Shown here: one piece after another, positions 22,593 through 34,499 of the stretch
Layout of the letters: every line of letters begins with the position of its first letter
Position numbering within the stretch: position 1 is the stretch's first letter
Assembly: GCA_026122225.1 (NCBI GenBank)
Contig: JANEZZ010000404.1
Span: 1,798,001-1,862,000 of the forward strand
Direction of reading: 5' to 3'
From: Heloderma charlesbogerti
Taxonomy: Eukaryota; Chordata; Lepidosauria; Squamata; Helodermatidae
Length of the DNA stretch: 64,000 nt
Notes under the pieces: model-generated
What the model was told of the DNA's origin: nothing
Databases searched by the model: none
What the model saw: the letters and a program-made list of their open reading frames with translations, nothing else
Program-made: the position numbers and the translations under genes

Positions 22593-24127
22593 TGTTGCAT
22601 TGTCTGGATCCATAGAGCACCAGTGGAGGCTTCTGATTCATTGCCAGGAGTTCAGCCCAAATGTCAGTCTAGTAATTTTATAAACCCTTATGTCGGGAGG
22701 AGGAGGAGGAGATAAAGGGTACTGATGGAAGATGAACTTATGAAACAGTCGGAAGGCTGTGAAGGGCAGATGAAAGGATGATTCCGTTGAGGTGCAGATG
22801 AAGGATGCATGTGGCTATTCTTTTCTCTTGCAAACATCCTTGACTATAAGAAGATCTGTTCTCTGTAGCCATAAGAGACCGGTAGTGATTGTGAATGTGT
22901 GTGCATGCGTGTGTGCATGTGGGGGGTGTGTGTGTGTGTGTGGGGGGGGTGCATTGGGTGGATGAGTCCAAAAATCCACCTAGCACAAATTCACTCTTGG
23001 CAGCCTTTCCAATCTTCAAATTGTGCCAACCAGGAACAACGGAGTGATATAAGAAAGCCCACTGGCTGTGATTCAGAGTTGCACCTGCACCAAGACCCAT
23101 GTGTGGACTGGTCTTTTTAATGGTTTCCTGTTCCATTGGCATGGCGTGGAAGGAGGAGAGTAGCTGGGCAAATGAGTCAGTCAAAGGCCAGGCTGGGTGT
23201 ATTTATTTGTTTTATTTATTTATAACATTTTAAAACTGGCCAGTAATAACCCAAGTTCCCTTGGGACACCTACGTAGCGATGGAAGGCTCCACTTCCAAA
23301 AGGAAGTGAAATGGCTGAAAATGCTTTCTCTAGAAATAATAATGTCGGCAAATTACACAGGAGAGGAAGAGAGCAGAGGTAACGTTGAGAACACAGATTC
23401 TTGGGTCACATGTTGTGCTGATTCAGCAGGTACTTTAACTTTATTACCAAGTTGAAGACATTCGTAATTCATTGCTAAGTGTACTAATGGCAGTCTGGAA
23501 TTCTGTGGCCAGTAAGTAGGCCATCTATTGGGGGATATTAAATGCTGGGAATAATACAGGGAAATATTATGGCATTAATGTTATTGATTTAGCAGGATTG
23601 ATTGATCCCATGTGGCTTTTTCTTCGGTGCAGGAGAGGGGGAAAGTTGCTTTTAGCTGGAATGGCATTGGAAAGGTCATTTTCTTTAAGTCACTAGCTTT
23701 AACCCCTGCTGTGGTCAGAGACTTGCACACATCCAAAAATTACAATTAGTTTTGTGTATCTCATTTATGTGTTGTTAGCAGGGTTGTGGCTATGCACACG
23801 AGGGAGGCTGAGTATTTTATTTTTATGAAAATGGTCTGTATTCTGTTTCCCCCTTTGCCTTTTCATAAGAGGGACTGTGAAAACTGGCAGCCCAAGGTGA
23901 TAGGGCTGGCATCTGCCTGTGAAGACAGAAGTATGAGCTGTGGTTTGTGCTGATGGAAATGCACTCTGCACAGGGGCAGAGATTCTTTATGAGTACTGTA
24001 CATGGTTCTAAGCCTTAGCTCTGCCATTTTAATGGATTCTGGGGTCCTGGCTCAAATTAAGCCCCACTTACAGGTGCCTTTGAAGGGCTTCTGATGTACC
24101 AATATTTATTGTTCACAAAAAAGAATC
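22593..24127. other. Intron sequence with a (TG)n microsatellite
   Basis: A TG/GGGG-rich run lies at about 22893-22950, and a poly-T/ATTT-rich stretch near 23203-23235 resembles a retroposon tail. No other feature is supported. Confidence 0.5.
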
Positions 24128-24129
24128 TC

Positions 24130-24219
24130 ATAACTGTGAACCAGAAAGTCCTTGGTTCAAATCCTACTTCTGCCATGAGCTCATTAGGCGGTCCTAGGCA
24201 AGCTGCAGTTCTCTCAACC
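24130..24219 (+). mobile_element. SINE fragment split by a DNA transposon
   Basis: The B-box-like CTTGGTTCAAATCCTACTTC, then GCCATGAGCTCATTAGGCGG and GCTGCAGTTCTCTCAACC, resemble a tRNA-derived SINE of Sauria type. The hAT-like element at 24220-25119 begins at its end. Sequence right of that element (GTCAACTTGACCTTCCCATT) plausibly continues it. Confidence 0.55.
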
Positions 24220-24270
24220 TAGGGATGTACAAAAGTCTCTTATCTGTATCGAAATTTGATTTGCAGTGGG

Positions 24271-24434
24271 GGGGAGGCGCTCCGTCCCTCCCCCTGAAAT
24301 TCTGGCCGGGGGGAGGCGCTCCGTCCCTCCCTCCTGAAATTCTGGCCGGGAGGGGGAGGCGCTCCGTCCCTCCCTCCTGAAATTCTGGCCGGGAGGGGGA
24401 GGCGCTCCGTCCCTCCACCCCCGAATCCTGGCCG
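24271..24434. repeat. GC-rich tandem repeat, about four units of 39-43 bp
   Basis: The phrase GGAGGCGCTCCGTCCCTCC begins at 24273, 24312, 24355 and 24398, each followed by CTGAAATTCTGGCCGG or a close variant. The sister elements at 18203 and 59987 have a single unit, so this copy expanded locally. Confidence 0.9.
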
Positions 24435-24568
24435 GCTGGGCCGCAAATGAGCCGCAAATGGCCCTGCAGTCAGCCGTGATAGGCTACGTAAATGTTTACG
24501 TAGCCTATCACGGCTGAGTGAAAAAACAAAAAACAAAAACCGTGCGTACGCAAATGGCGGCATTTGCG

Positions 24569-24729
24569 TTCCTTATTTTGGCATGTCTAGTCTACGTAAA
24601 CATTTACGTAGACTACAGTGAAAATAAGGGGAATGCAAATAGCGTAGACGCTACGCTATTTGTGTTCCCCTTATTTTCGCTGTAGTCTACATAAATGTTT
24701 ACATAGACTAGACGTGCCAAAATAAGGAA
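24569..24729. repeat. Nested palindrome, about 161 bp
   Basis: The left arm starts TTCCTTATTTTGGCATGTCT and the right arm ends AGACGTGCCAAAATAAGGAA. The centre is GCGTAGACGC. Each arm carries its own TAGTCTACGTAAA-type hairpin. The two levels of pairing allow either one long cruciform or three smaller stems. Confidence 0.88.
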
Positions 24730-25180
24730 CGCAAATGGTGGCGCCCATGGGCGCTGCCATTTGCATACACGTGGGTTTTTTTTGTTTTTTTTCACTCAGC
24801 CGTGATAGGCTATGTAAACATTTATGTAGCCTATCACGGTATTTTTTAAAAATCTAGCCGTGATAGGCTACGTAAATCTTTACGTAGCCTATCACGTTTT
24901 GTTGTTGTTGTTTTTTACTGGAAATGGCGGCGGTGGCAGCCGGTCGGAAGACCGGCCGCCGCAGCCGCCACCACCACCGCCAGGAGGATTTGCCCAAGGT
25001 AAGTCCCGTCCCGGGGGCGGCGGGGGGGGGGCAGACCGTTTCACCACCAATTTCGGGGGGCCGAATGCGCTGGCATTTGGCCTCCCCAATATTCGTGGCG
25101 AAATTCTGTGACATCCCTATGTCAACTTGACCTTCCCATTGGCAATACCAATATGAGCTTTCTAATCCTGATCCATTTGA

Positions 25181-25287
25181 GCACTGCTGTAGTGTAGTGG
25201 CTAAGAGGTGGAACTATGGATAAGCAGCTCACGAGACAGCCGTAGGAAAGCTGCTCTCTCTCTGCCTTAGCCACCCTACCTGCGACA
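25181..25287 (+). mobile_element. Sauria-type SINE 5' fragment
   Basis: GCACTGCTGTAGTGTAGTGG is the tRNA-like head; GCTAAGAGGTGGAACTATGG follows. The B box and body are poorly preserved. It is joined to a reverse-oriented SINE. Confidence 0.55.
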
Positions 25288-25520
25288 TGGGGATATATTT
25301 ATTTATTTATTTATTGCATTTATATCCCGCCTTTTTTCCTCCAAGGAACCCAAGGCGGCATACATAATCCTCCTCCTCTCCCTTTTATCCTCACAACAAC
25401 AACAACCCTGTGAGGTAGGTTGGGCTGAGAGTCTGTGACTGGCCCAAAGTCACCCAGTGAGCTTCCATGGCCAAGTGTGGACTAGAACCCGGATCTCCTG
25501 GCTTCCAGTCCAACATATGG
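25288..25520 (-). mobile_element. Sauria-type SINE, full length, reverse
   Basis: The + strand shows the tail (TTTA)n at 25290-25314, then TATATCCCGCCTTTTTTCC, GGAACCCAAGGCGGCATACA, ACCCTGTGAGGTAGGTTGGG, ACTGGCCCAAAGTCACCCAG and GAACCCGGATCTCCTGG, the exact reverse of the copy at 13030. It is well preserved. Confidence 0.9.
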
Positions 25521-28257
25521 GCGAACAGCAAGGTACACACTGCCCCTGGCCACTCTCTCTGTAGTCTGGCCTGCCCCACCCACTTTTCCCCACTGCCCAG
25601 CTGATCAGCCATCAGCTGCAGGGTGGGGAACTGAAAACCATTTTCCTGCTGCTCACAGCTGTGGGGAAACAGCAATCAGGATTGCTGGGGGGTGGGGAAG
25701 CTTTAACTTCATCCCCTCCCCCCAATGATCCGACGTAGAGATAGCTGTTAGCAGCGAGGAAACGGCACTCTGGATGAAGATCACTTTTGGTGTGTGTGGG
25801 GAGGCTTTAAACACCCCTCCCAGGGATCCCAGCCGCTGATCCCAGTGGGTAGGTAGGGGAGTTTTAAGCCTCCCCACCCCTATGCACTGAAATGTGGGTG
25901 GGAGGAGGAAGAGTGTGTGTATATCTGTGTGTGTGTGTGTGTGTGTGCATATGCGGCCCCAACACACTACCACTACACGGCATTGCATGTGGACCTTAGG
26001 GCCAAAAAGTTGCTCACTTCTGCCTTACAGGTTGTTGTAAGGATTACAGCATTACACAAATGTTAAGTGTCATTGTTATTATTTTATTACAGGCCTGTAC
26101 ATGAGGCACTTTGAACTCTGTGAAGCATTATATACATACTTAGTAGTTAATCATTATTATTGTTAATAAGTAAATGATAATAATAATAATAGAAATAATA
26201 ATCACACTGTGGCTATCTTCCTTGTTTAGCTTTTCACACGATCCTGTAGAAAACCCTGTTTACTAACCAGTTGTTTTAATGACCTTTAGGTTGAAAATAG
26301 AGACCAGAGTTTGGGGAGAGCAAAAATTAAGGTATGGGGTTGGATTAAATCTATTGCCATGTGTCACAGTGGCATGATGATATGCATTGTGGTCGAACTG
26401 GTAGAGGCAATTATAAAGAGACACAATGATAATCATCAGGTGAATCTATTTCTGAGCCCCCTTCCCTTGACTGTTCTGTTTTCCCCTTTTCTTTTTAAAT
26501 TCTGAGCTGAGGAACAGTTACCACACGACCTTGAATGCAGCCCAATATCTCATGCTAAACGCATCTGCTACCAAGTTGGCATTTTTGGCAGGATTTTGAT
26601 GTAGGTCATTTTATTACCAGGCGGAATCCAACTCCATACTGATACTCATGCCAAGAATGCTAATAATAAACTAATCAATGAGGTGCTGGATTGTTCAGGA
26701 GAAATGGCCCATGGGGGGAGGACTGGGGAATGGCGGCGGGGGTGGGGGGGACAGGCTGCAGATGTAAAAGAGGTGGAACACCAGCGGTTAAGGAGCCATG
26801 GCTGTTGCCCTGGGCAATGCTTGAGAGAATTTTCTTTACTCCAGGGGTCTGTGGGAGGGGTGTAGAACAGGGCAGTGCCCAAGAGCAAAGTCTCATCTTT
26901 ATTTCTGCTTGACCTTTTGATGCAAGTAATTTTTATAGTTCCATTAACTGGCGAGATCGTTTGCAAAAGTACATTAGGAAGAGTGCCGTCGGGACTGCTG
27001 TATCCTATTATGTGGAATGTTAATAGAATGAAGAATTAATTAAACGCTAAAGATTACAGCAGGACAAGCTCTTTTTTTTCCCTCCCCACCCCTACTTCAT
27101 GGGACAGATTTAGAAATTTATACTAGGAGCAGCTCCATTTCCAAATGGAACTCTACACCTGCCTTTGTATGTACAGAGTAGATCTGATTTATTGAGCCCA
27201 AACCTGGTTGGTACTCAATGTAGTCAACAAAAAATGTGCTCTTCAGATGTGCAAAGCATTTTTAAATCTCTAGCTCATTAACTTTCAGAAATCTGAAAAG
27301 CAAGTCCTTAATATTTCCATTTTACAGATAGGTGAACTGAGGTTGAGCAATGGTGACAAGCCCAAAGTCATTAAAAAAAAAAAAAGCCGTGGCTTATCAG
27401 GATTGTGAATTCCGATTCCACTTGCTCCTGATTTAATTTCAGCTTGGTGTACATAGGCTCCTGTTTCCTTTTGATCTTCAGGATTCCAACTTCCTTGCCA
27501 GAGTGGCTGTAAGGATTATTAAGATAATGTATGTGAAGCCCATTCAACACCCATAAAAAACACTATATAAATACTCATTAGGATTGTGGCAGCAGGCAGG
27601 GATTTGGCTGCAAAGTATGATGTCGAAGATTACATCTGGCTGGTGGGTAAATGTGTGTGTGTGTGCGTGCGTATCCTCTTATACATGAATCTGCATACCA
27701 TAACTCCTTCATCAGGAGGGTAGGAAATATCAAAGGAACAAATATCCTAACTTGCCATTTCTTGCAAATTTGACTTACAACAATTCTCAGCTAATGGACC
27801 TGCTTTGCTTTTTAGATCTGTGAAATTAGAGAAGAGGCTATTTACAATTATGAATGGCTTTTTAAAAAAAGCAAATAGCAAGTACAGAAAGCCCAATCTG
27901 GATTAGGACCCTATTTATGGGAGATATGGAGCTTCACCATTTGCCCCCCATTGTAGTCCCAATCCTGCTCCTGGTATTTGGATTGAAAGAAAAGTTTCCA
28001 TTGGTGTGACTGGGAACTTTTTCCCCAGTGCAAGTAGTAGGCATGGATCCTCTCACTAAGGTATCGATCTGGATTGGGCCCTCTGCGCCTATTATTTAGT
28101 TTTAATAAGCCATTCATGCCATTGCTAACTGCACGAATGGAGGCTTGTCTGGTTTGGCCCTGAGCTCAGACCTCGATCAAAGCAACATCTATCTTCTGTG
28201 GGAGCCCTTCGATATCCTGCGGAGTTCGACTTGCTATCTGTATTGAGCTAATGGGCT
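25521..28257. other. Intron sequence, mostly unique
   Basis: A (TG)n run lies at 25912-25948, an (AAT)n run near 26175-26200 and another (TG)n at 27650-27670. The 26480-27060 portion is repeat-poor and AT-rich, ending TTAATTAAACGCTAAAGATT near 27035. No coding signal. Confidence 0.5.
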
Positions 28258-28497
28258 AGTTTGGATGTAATGCTAAACCACAGTTAAGTGTTAGGAGAAT
28301 GAGCCTCGGGTTCATGTCCTCTGCTCTCACCCTTCCTCCTCAGGCAGGGCAGTGGGGAGGAGATTGGAAGCTTCCACTTTCATTTTAGATTAACCATAGC
28401 TTGTTGTATTGTCAGAAAACAGTAAATCTTAACCATAGTTTATGAAGTAGGCTTGTTTCAATTAACCACAGTTTAGAGTTTGGATGACACTCTAAAT
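28258..28497. repeat. MITE-like repeat with TTAACCACAGTTTA ends
   Basis: TTTGGATGTAATGCTAAACC at the left and TTTAGAGTTTGGATGACACT at the right carry related motifs, with AACCACAGTT near both ends and ATTAACCATAGCTTG inside. It looks like an old palindromic DNA element. The hAT-like element at 28498 starts immediately after it. Confidence 0.45.
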
Positions 28498-28921
28498 CAG
28501 GGATAGGCAACCTTTTTTGGCCTGCGGGACAAAAGGTTTCCCATTTGGCAATTTGAGAAACTGTTCTGGGCACCACCACAAAATGGCTGCCATGGGGGGC
28601 AAGGCAAAATGCAAGTAACCTGCTCCAAAGACTGAGTACAAGGTAACACACCAAACAACTCTTTTGAACCCTGTTTTCAGCACCAACAGATACCTATTTT
28701 GCAGAAGGCAAATTCTTCTTTCTCTTCCCCCACCACCAGCCAACACACTCTCTCCTATCAATTTTTTCTCTCTCTCACGTTGGATTACCACCCATTCACT
28801 TACTCCCTCTCAAAATTTGTTTTAAAAAAACAAAAGTGGGAGGGGTAGGGCACCTTGGTGGCAACCAGGAAAGTTGTCCAGGGCGCACGGGTGCCCACAA
28901 CCACCACATTGCCTCCCCCTG
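28498..28921. mobile_element. hAT-like MITE (CAGGGATAGGCAACC type), 424 bp
   Basis: It starts CAGGGATAGGCAACC and ends ATTGCCTCCCCCTG, imperfect inverted ends. The flanks CTCTAAAT (28490-28497) and TTCTTAAT (28922-28929) match at 6 of 8. The interior phrase GGGCACCTTGGTGGCAACCA recurs at about 38867. It lies 494 bp upstream of the exon at 29416. Confidence 0.75.
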
Positions 28922-29384
28922 TTCTTAATGGTTAATCCAAAACAGAAATTGAAGCTTCTGATTTCCTCCCAGGAGAAGGAAGAGAGGGGAGGGGAAACAC
29001 ACGAGCCCAAGGTTCACAGAAGTGTATTCTTGTAACGCAGCCACGATCTGCTACCTCTTCAGTAATGTTGGGTGACCCCAGCTATGTCCCATTCAAGCCT
29101 TCTTTAGTGCCGTTCAGGGGTTCCCAGCTGGTATAGGGCAAAATCAAATCTACAGTCCCTAGTAGCTCAGAAGGTGCTACAGGTCTTCTGGGAATAATTT
29201 CTCTGTTGGTTCTCTAAGCTACATATTATATTTTGTCACATTTTGCTTTCATATTTTGGGGGTGTTTTCAAAATATTGTGACACATTATAAAAGCCCTAG
29301 GGATGCAGACAGCTAGAGATTTCCGTTGATAACATAGAGCATACAAATAATTTGCATATCTTTGCTTTCTCTTTAATGTTGTAA

Positions 29385-30521
<1,137 letters not shown>

Positions 30522-30600
30522 CTTATTTATTTATTTCATTTCATTTCATTTCTATACCTCCCAATAGCCGAAGCTCTCTGGGCGGTTCTTAACTCTGCTA
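30522..30600 (-). mobile_element. LINE/SINE 3'-tail fragment
   Basis: (TTTA/TTTCA)n at 30522-30549 precedes CTATACCTCCCAATAGCCGA and AGCTCTCTGGGCGGTTC. The same tail is at 36719 and 50572, always in this orientation. It is the antisense of a non-LTR retroposon 3' end. Confidence 0.7.
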
Positions 30601-31039
30601 GAACCAGCAAGTGAATGCAGCTGTATCCAAAAAAAGATACTGCAGTTGATTTACTGAGTGGACAGTCCACCTTCTCTTTCCAGTATTGATAGGGATCTTG
30701 GACAAGCATCCTTATAAAGGATGAAGATAATGGAATGACAGCGCAGTCCTGTTCGTTGGAAGGCTGGGACATTTTCCTCACGCATTGGTATCGCAGCTGT
30801 GCCCTTCCTCGGTGGTGGTACTCTCGGTTCAGGTTCAGCCATGTTGTTGGGCCAAATTTCCGAGGAGTTTTCAGAGGCCGCATTCCAGGGGTTGGCAGGG
30901 CCAAAAGCAAAATGGGCATGGGCAAAATGCCAGCATATTTTAGCTTAAAGCTTTTACCACCAGTAATTAAGCCTTAGGAGAGGCTTTTAGAATGGGGAAA
31001 AACCACCAGACATTTGGCAGTCAGAGGAAAGGGGGTGGT

Positions 31040-31105
31040 GGTCAACCGAGAGAACCCTGGAGGGCTAGATTGGCCTGTGGGCCTGAGGTTTGACACCTCT
31101 TGCCT
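31040..31105. mobile_element. hAT-like end fragment
   Basis: GGAGGGCTAGATTGGCCTGT followed by GGCCTGAGGTTTGACACCTC resembles the right end of reptile CAGGGGTGTCAAACCTC-type hAT elements. No partner end is located. Confidence 0.45.
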
Positions 31106-33430
31106 AAAAGAATCATGGAAGCATGTTGCTTTATAACAGCAAGGTACACCCATTTTACAAGTTCAGTGTGCTTGGGCAGGGGGCTGTAGGTGTTGGCAGA
31201 GGGGAGAGGATGGGACTACGGAAGTAGAAGGGAGAGGTTGCAGGTTATGATCCTGTCCAGGGAATCCCGCTAGAGTGGTCCCAAGTTAAGCAAGTGATAT
31301 GCTGGAGAGGCTGAAAGAGCAGCTGGGGAGGCTTTTTTGAATAGGGAAGGCAGGTGGGTACATCTAAAGATTAACCCCAACAAACGAGTTGCCTGCTTGC
31401 CTGGGTGCGGGATCTGATGCAGCCTCCCTGTAAGTGGGCACAGCTGAGGTTGCGTGTGCATCACACCTGGAGAATGTGGTCTGTTTCATAAGCTGTGTTC
31501 TACTCAGGAGCAAGTTCCAGATTAGAAAAAGCAGATGCACTTATGCGACATGGGTCACATCATGGGATGGCACTCAGGTAGGAATTATGGCTTCTTACCA
31601 ACAAATATGCATGGCCAGTGGGGCTTTCCTGGTTGCTGCTTGCAGAAAATCTTCAGAGAAAAAGACTGAGTTAAAAGCTTTGCATGACAAGGTAGCCCCC
31701 TCTGCACCTGTTAGGGGAGAGCCCCCGATGGGTGTGGAAAAGCTAGGTGGCTGGGAGTTGAGGGGGGTGCCAACCAGGAGATGGAGACAAACACTGAGAG
31801 CTCCAGCAAAGTGTGGGGAGCAAAGAGGGTCATCTTCAAGAGTGTGGAGCATGGGCCACACTCTGAACAAGACTAGACTTGGGGGGAGGGGGACCTGCTA
31901 TGTTTAGTCATCTGACCACAAGCTCTCCAGGGTGTCAGGCAACAGTCTTTGCCAGTCCTGATGCTTTTTCAAATGGGGGTCGAACTTGGGACCTGCTGCA
32001 GGCCACGCACGTGCTCTGCTGCAAAGTGCTGCCCACAGGATCCAAAGTGTTGCCCACAGGATCCAAGGCGTGGTGTTGTGTGAGGCTGCTTAAGGATGTT
32101 AAGACAGGAGATCTTCTCCTCAGAAGGCAGGTTGATAAGAGCTAGAAAGTCTGGATGAAATAGTGAGCAGCTATTATTAGAAAAGCTTTTTAAAAGCCCT
32201 TGGTAGAAATGATTATGAAAAATGGCCCGGAAGTCATGTTATTCTGAATTACTCTTTTTTATTATCTTCTTTTTTCTTTTCTTTTTTTCACCCACAGATA
32301 AAATGGGTACTTCTTTAATGTGCATGGATTTTGAGAGGTTACAATGGGCAACTGGCAGGGGGGTGAAAAAGAGCTCCAAGTCACAAAAGCTCGGTGTAAG
32401 AAGGAAGAGTAACAGATGAGATGCCAATCTAATAGATGTCCTTTCCCTTGTATTATTCAGTAAGACATTCAGTACTCATCTTTATGTGTGGTGGTGGCAG
32501 TTGTGGTGGCAGCAGCAAGCCCTGTTCCACCATGCACCACGGGCCCCGTCTCACAGAGATGTGAATCGCACAATCTATACACTGAAAAATGCAAACAATA
32601 TTGAACATCTGTACAAGGCTTTGGACAAACACCATCAACTGATTTACAAAAGGGCACTAATTTGGGAAGTGGTGATTTAAAAAAAAGAAAAAGTGGGAGG
32701 CTTCCTACATCAAATATTCTAGCTCTTTTTTTTGGTAATTAGGAATATTAAAGTACTGACAATGATGGAGATAGAAACATTATTCATAACTTTTATTTCC
32801 TCACTGGGCAATGATCCAGTATATTTCCTTTGTAAGAAGGGTTTTTGGGGGCTGTAGGGAGAGGAATGTTAGCCAAGTCTTAAATTAATGATTCCCTGTT
32901 AGCCTTTGTAAACGATACCTCAGGATTAGCCTTGAAATCTCAATATACTCTTTTTATTGAATATAATTACCGCATTTGCTAGTCTTGGAGCTTTGGATGT
33001 CTTTGTATTTCTCTGGTGTGCCTCTCTCCTGGCCAAGTCTGGTGAGCTAAGGAAGTGCTCCTAGAAGTAGCAGCTATTGTTGCTTTGGGCCAATTCATAT
33101 GTTATCCATTGGCCTTGCTTTCTTGTTTCGGCCGACACTTGAGCATTTTAACATATAGGGGGGATATTTGTGCAACAGCATAGCAGATACCTTGATGAAA
33201 AGGGATTTTTTTTCTTTCAAGCATACCTTTAACACCTGGAACCAAAATGTGAATGACTAGGAGAGACAAAGGAGAGAAGGCAGCCAGGAAAAGGCAATTC
33301 ATCCCTAGCACATGCAAAAGGTCACCTCCTTTGTGTCTTGCTTGTGAACCTCCAGAGACATCTGCCTTACCACTGCTGGAAAGAGAATCTTGGACTACAT
33401 ATACCATTAGCCCAACCCAGTAGGTCTCTC
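31106..33430. other. Intron sequence with one degraded SINE
   Basis: Mostly unique; it includes the SINE remnant at 31905-32060 and a T-rich tract at 32252-32292. The direct repeat AGTGCTGCCCACAGGATCC / AGTGTTGCCCACAGGATCC at about 32026 and 32047 is a local 21-bp duplication. Nothing coding is seen. Confidence 0.45.
31905..32060 (-). mobile_element. tRNA-Ala-derived SINE, degraded
   Basis: The + strand shows AGCTCTCCAGGGTGTCAGGC and GTCGAACTTGGGACCTGCTG, the reverse of the SINE body and B box, and GTGCTCTGCTGCAAAGTGCT for the head. Confidence 0.55.
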
Positions 33431-33438
33431 TTTATATT

Positions 33439-33858
33439 TAGAGATGGGGAAAACATTTGTTTGGTTTGGATTTTAACGCAAACCTGCCTATTTCATGCTT
33501 CCCAAACTAACACGTTAATCAAAATCCAGCTATACTTCAGTATTCTCACTTCACTGAATTTTGTGACACAATTCTCCGATTAAAAAATGTGTACAAAAAT
33601 GTATATGTTAAGGAAAAGTGCGAACACAAATGCATATATTACTGAAAACAATGTACAAAAATGCACTCTGTTAAGCAAAATTGCTTGCAAGAATGCATAT
33701 ATTAGGCAAAAATGTGTACAAAAATGCGTATATGAGGGAAAATCCATATGAATTTTCATGCAGACTTTAAAAAGCCACAAACTGATGTGGAAACGGGATA
33801 AAACAAACTTAAGATTAGAAAAAGGAGAAACTGAAATTGACAGGTTCATCCATCCCTA
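33439..33858. mobile_element. hAT-like MITE with internal tandem units, 420 bp
   Basis: It starts TAGAGATGGGGAAAA and ends TTCATCCATCCCTA. The flanks TTTATATT (33431-33438) and CTTATATT (33859-33866) match at 7 of 8. From about 33585 to 33745 a unit of 36-38 bp with core TGTACAAAAATG(C/T)(A/G)TATAT recurs four to five times. No coding capacity. Confidence 0.85.
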
Positions 33859-34097
33859 CTTATATTCTTAATGGGAATGTGGCCCTGAGAAAGAGGCTCC
33901 ACCAGCCTCAGACGTTTGGCCTCTAAAAGGAATTTTAGCTCGGTTTAAATATTTGAAGAGCAGAATTCTATAGGGGAAAAAACACCACCCTGCAAGTATC
34001 AGTGTTAATAATTTTGCGATGATGCTGAAGAAACAACAGGATAGAGAGAAGGATGTCACTACAGTTTGTTATGCACAGGTAAGAAAAGCTGCACTTA

Positions 34098-34268
34098 GGT
34101 CAGGCATAGAGCACCTGCTTTACATGCAGAAGTTCCCAGGATCAATCCTTGGCAGCATCTCCAGGTAAGGCTAGGGGAAAGACCTGCTGTCTGAAATGCT
34201 GGAGAGCCGCTGCCAGTCAGTGTCGACAGTACTGAGCTAGATGGGCCAAGGATAGCTTCCTATGCAGC
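34098..34268 (+). mobile_element. tRNA-Ala-derived SINE
   Basis: GCATAGAGCACCTGCTTTAC, ATGCAGAAGTTCCCAGGATC and AATCCTTGGCAGCATCTCC form the head. GAGAGCCGCTGCCAGTCAGT and ACTGAGCTAGATGGGCC form a well-kept body, ending AGCTTCCTATGCAGCC. Confidence 0.85.
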
Positions 34269-34499
34269 CCTCAAAGATCCTGGAGCCCTTTCCTCACTTG
34301 CATCAGAGTTTCTCTTTGTTCTCTCTCTTTCTGCCTTCCTTCTCTGAACCCCAAACAGCCAAACCCTAAACACAAATATATCCAAAGGTGACCCTTTGGT
34401 TGGGGCACCATCCACTTGTTGAAGATCAGTGATCTAAGAAGACCCCATCCCTCAAACTTATGGTCCTCTGTAGCTTCCATCAGGAGAAATCATAATTCT

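Larger units (their letters stand above)
24220..25119. mobile_element. Palindrome-rich hAT-like MITE, copy 2 (complete, 900 bp)
   Basis: It starts TAGGGATGTACAAAAGTC and ends GACATCCCTA. The flanks TCTCAACC (24212-24219) and TGTCAACT (25120-25127) match at 6 of 8. It contains GC-rich tandem units (24271-24434), a perfect 48-bp palindrome with 23-bp arms (24470-24517), a nested palindrome of about 160 bp (24569-24729), two more TACGTAAA-type hairpins (24799-24839 and 24858-24897) and a GC-rich block with ATG at 24924 leading to the donor-like AAG|GTAAGTCC at 24999. No transposase is encoded. Confidence 0.88.

Noticed and set aside
24470..24897. A CRISPR array, because of regularly placed palindromic repeats.
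   Set aside because: This is vertebrate DNA; the palindromes are parts of one mobile element, with irregular spacing and no unique spacers.
24924..25130. A real host first exon starting MAAVAAG and ending at GTAAGT.
   Set aside because: It lies fully inside a transposon copy with target duplications. Kept only as a finding about splice-like sites, not as a gene.
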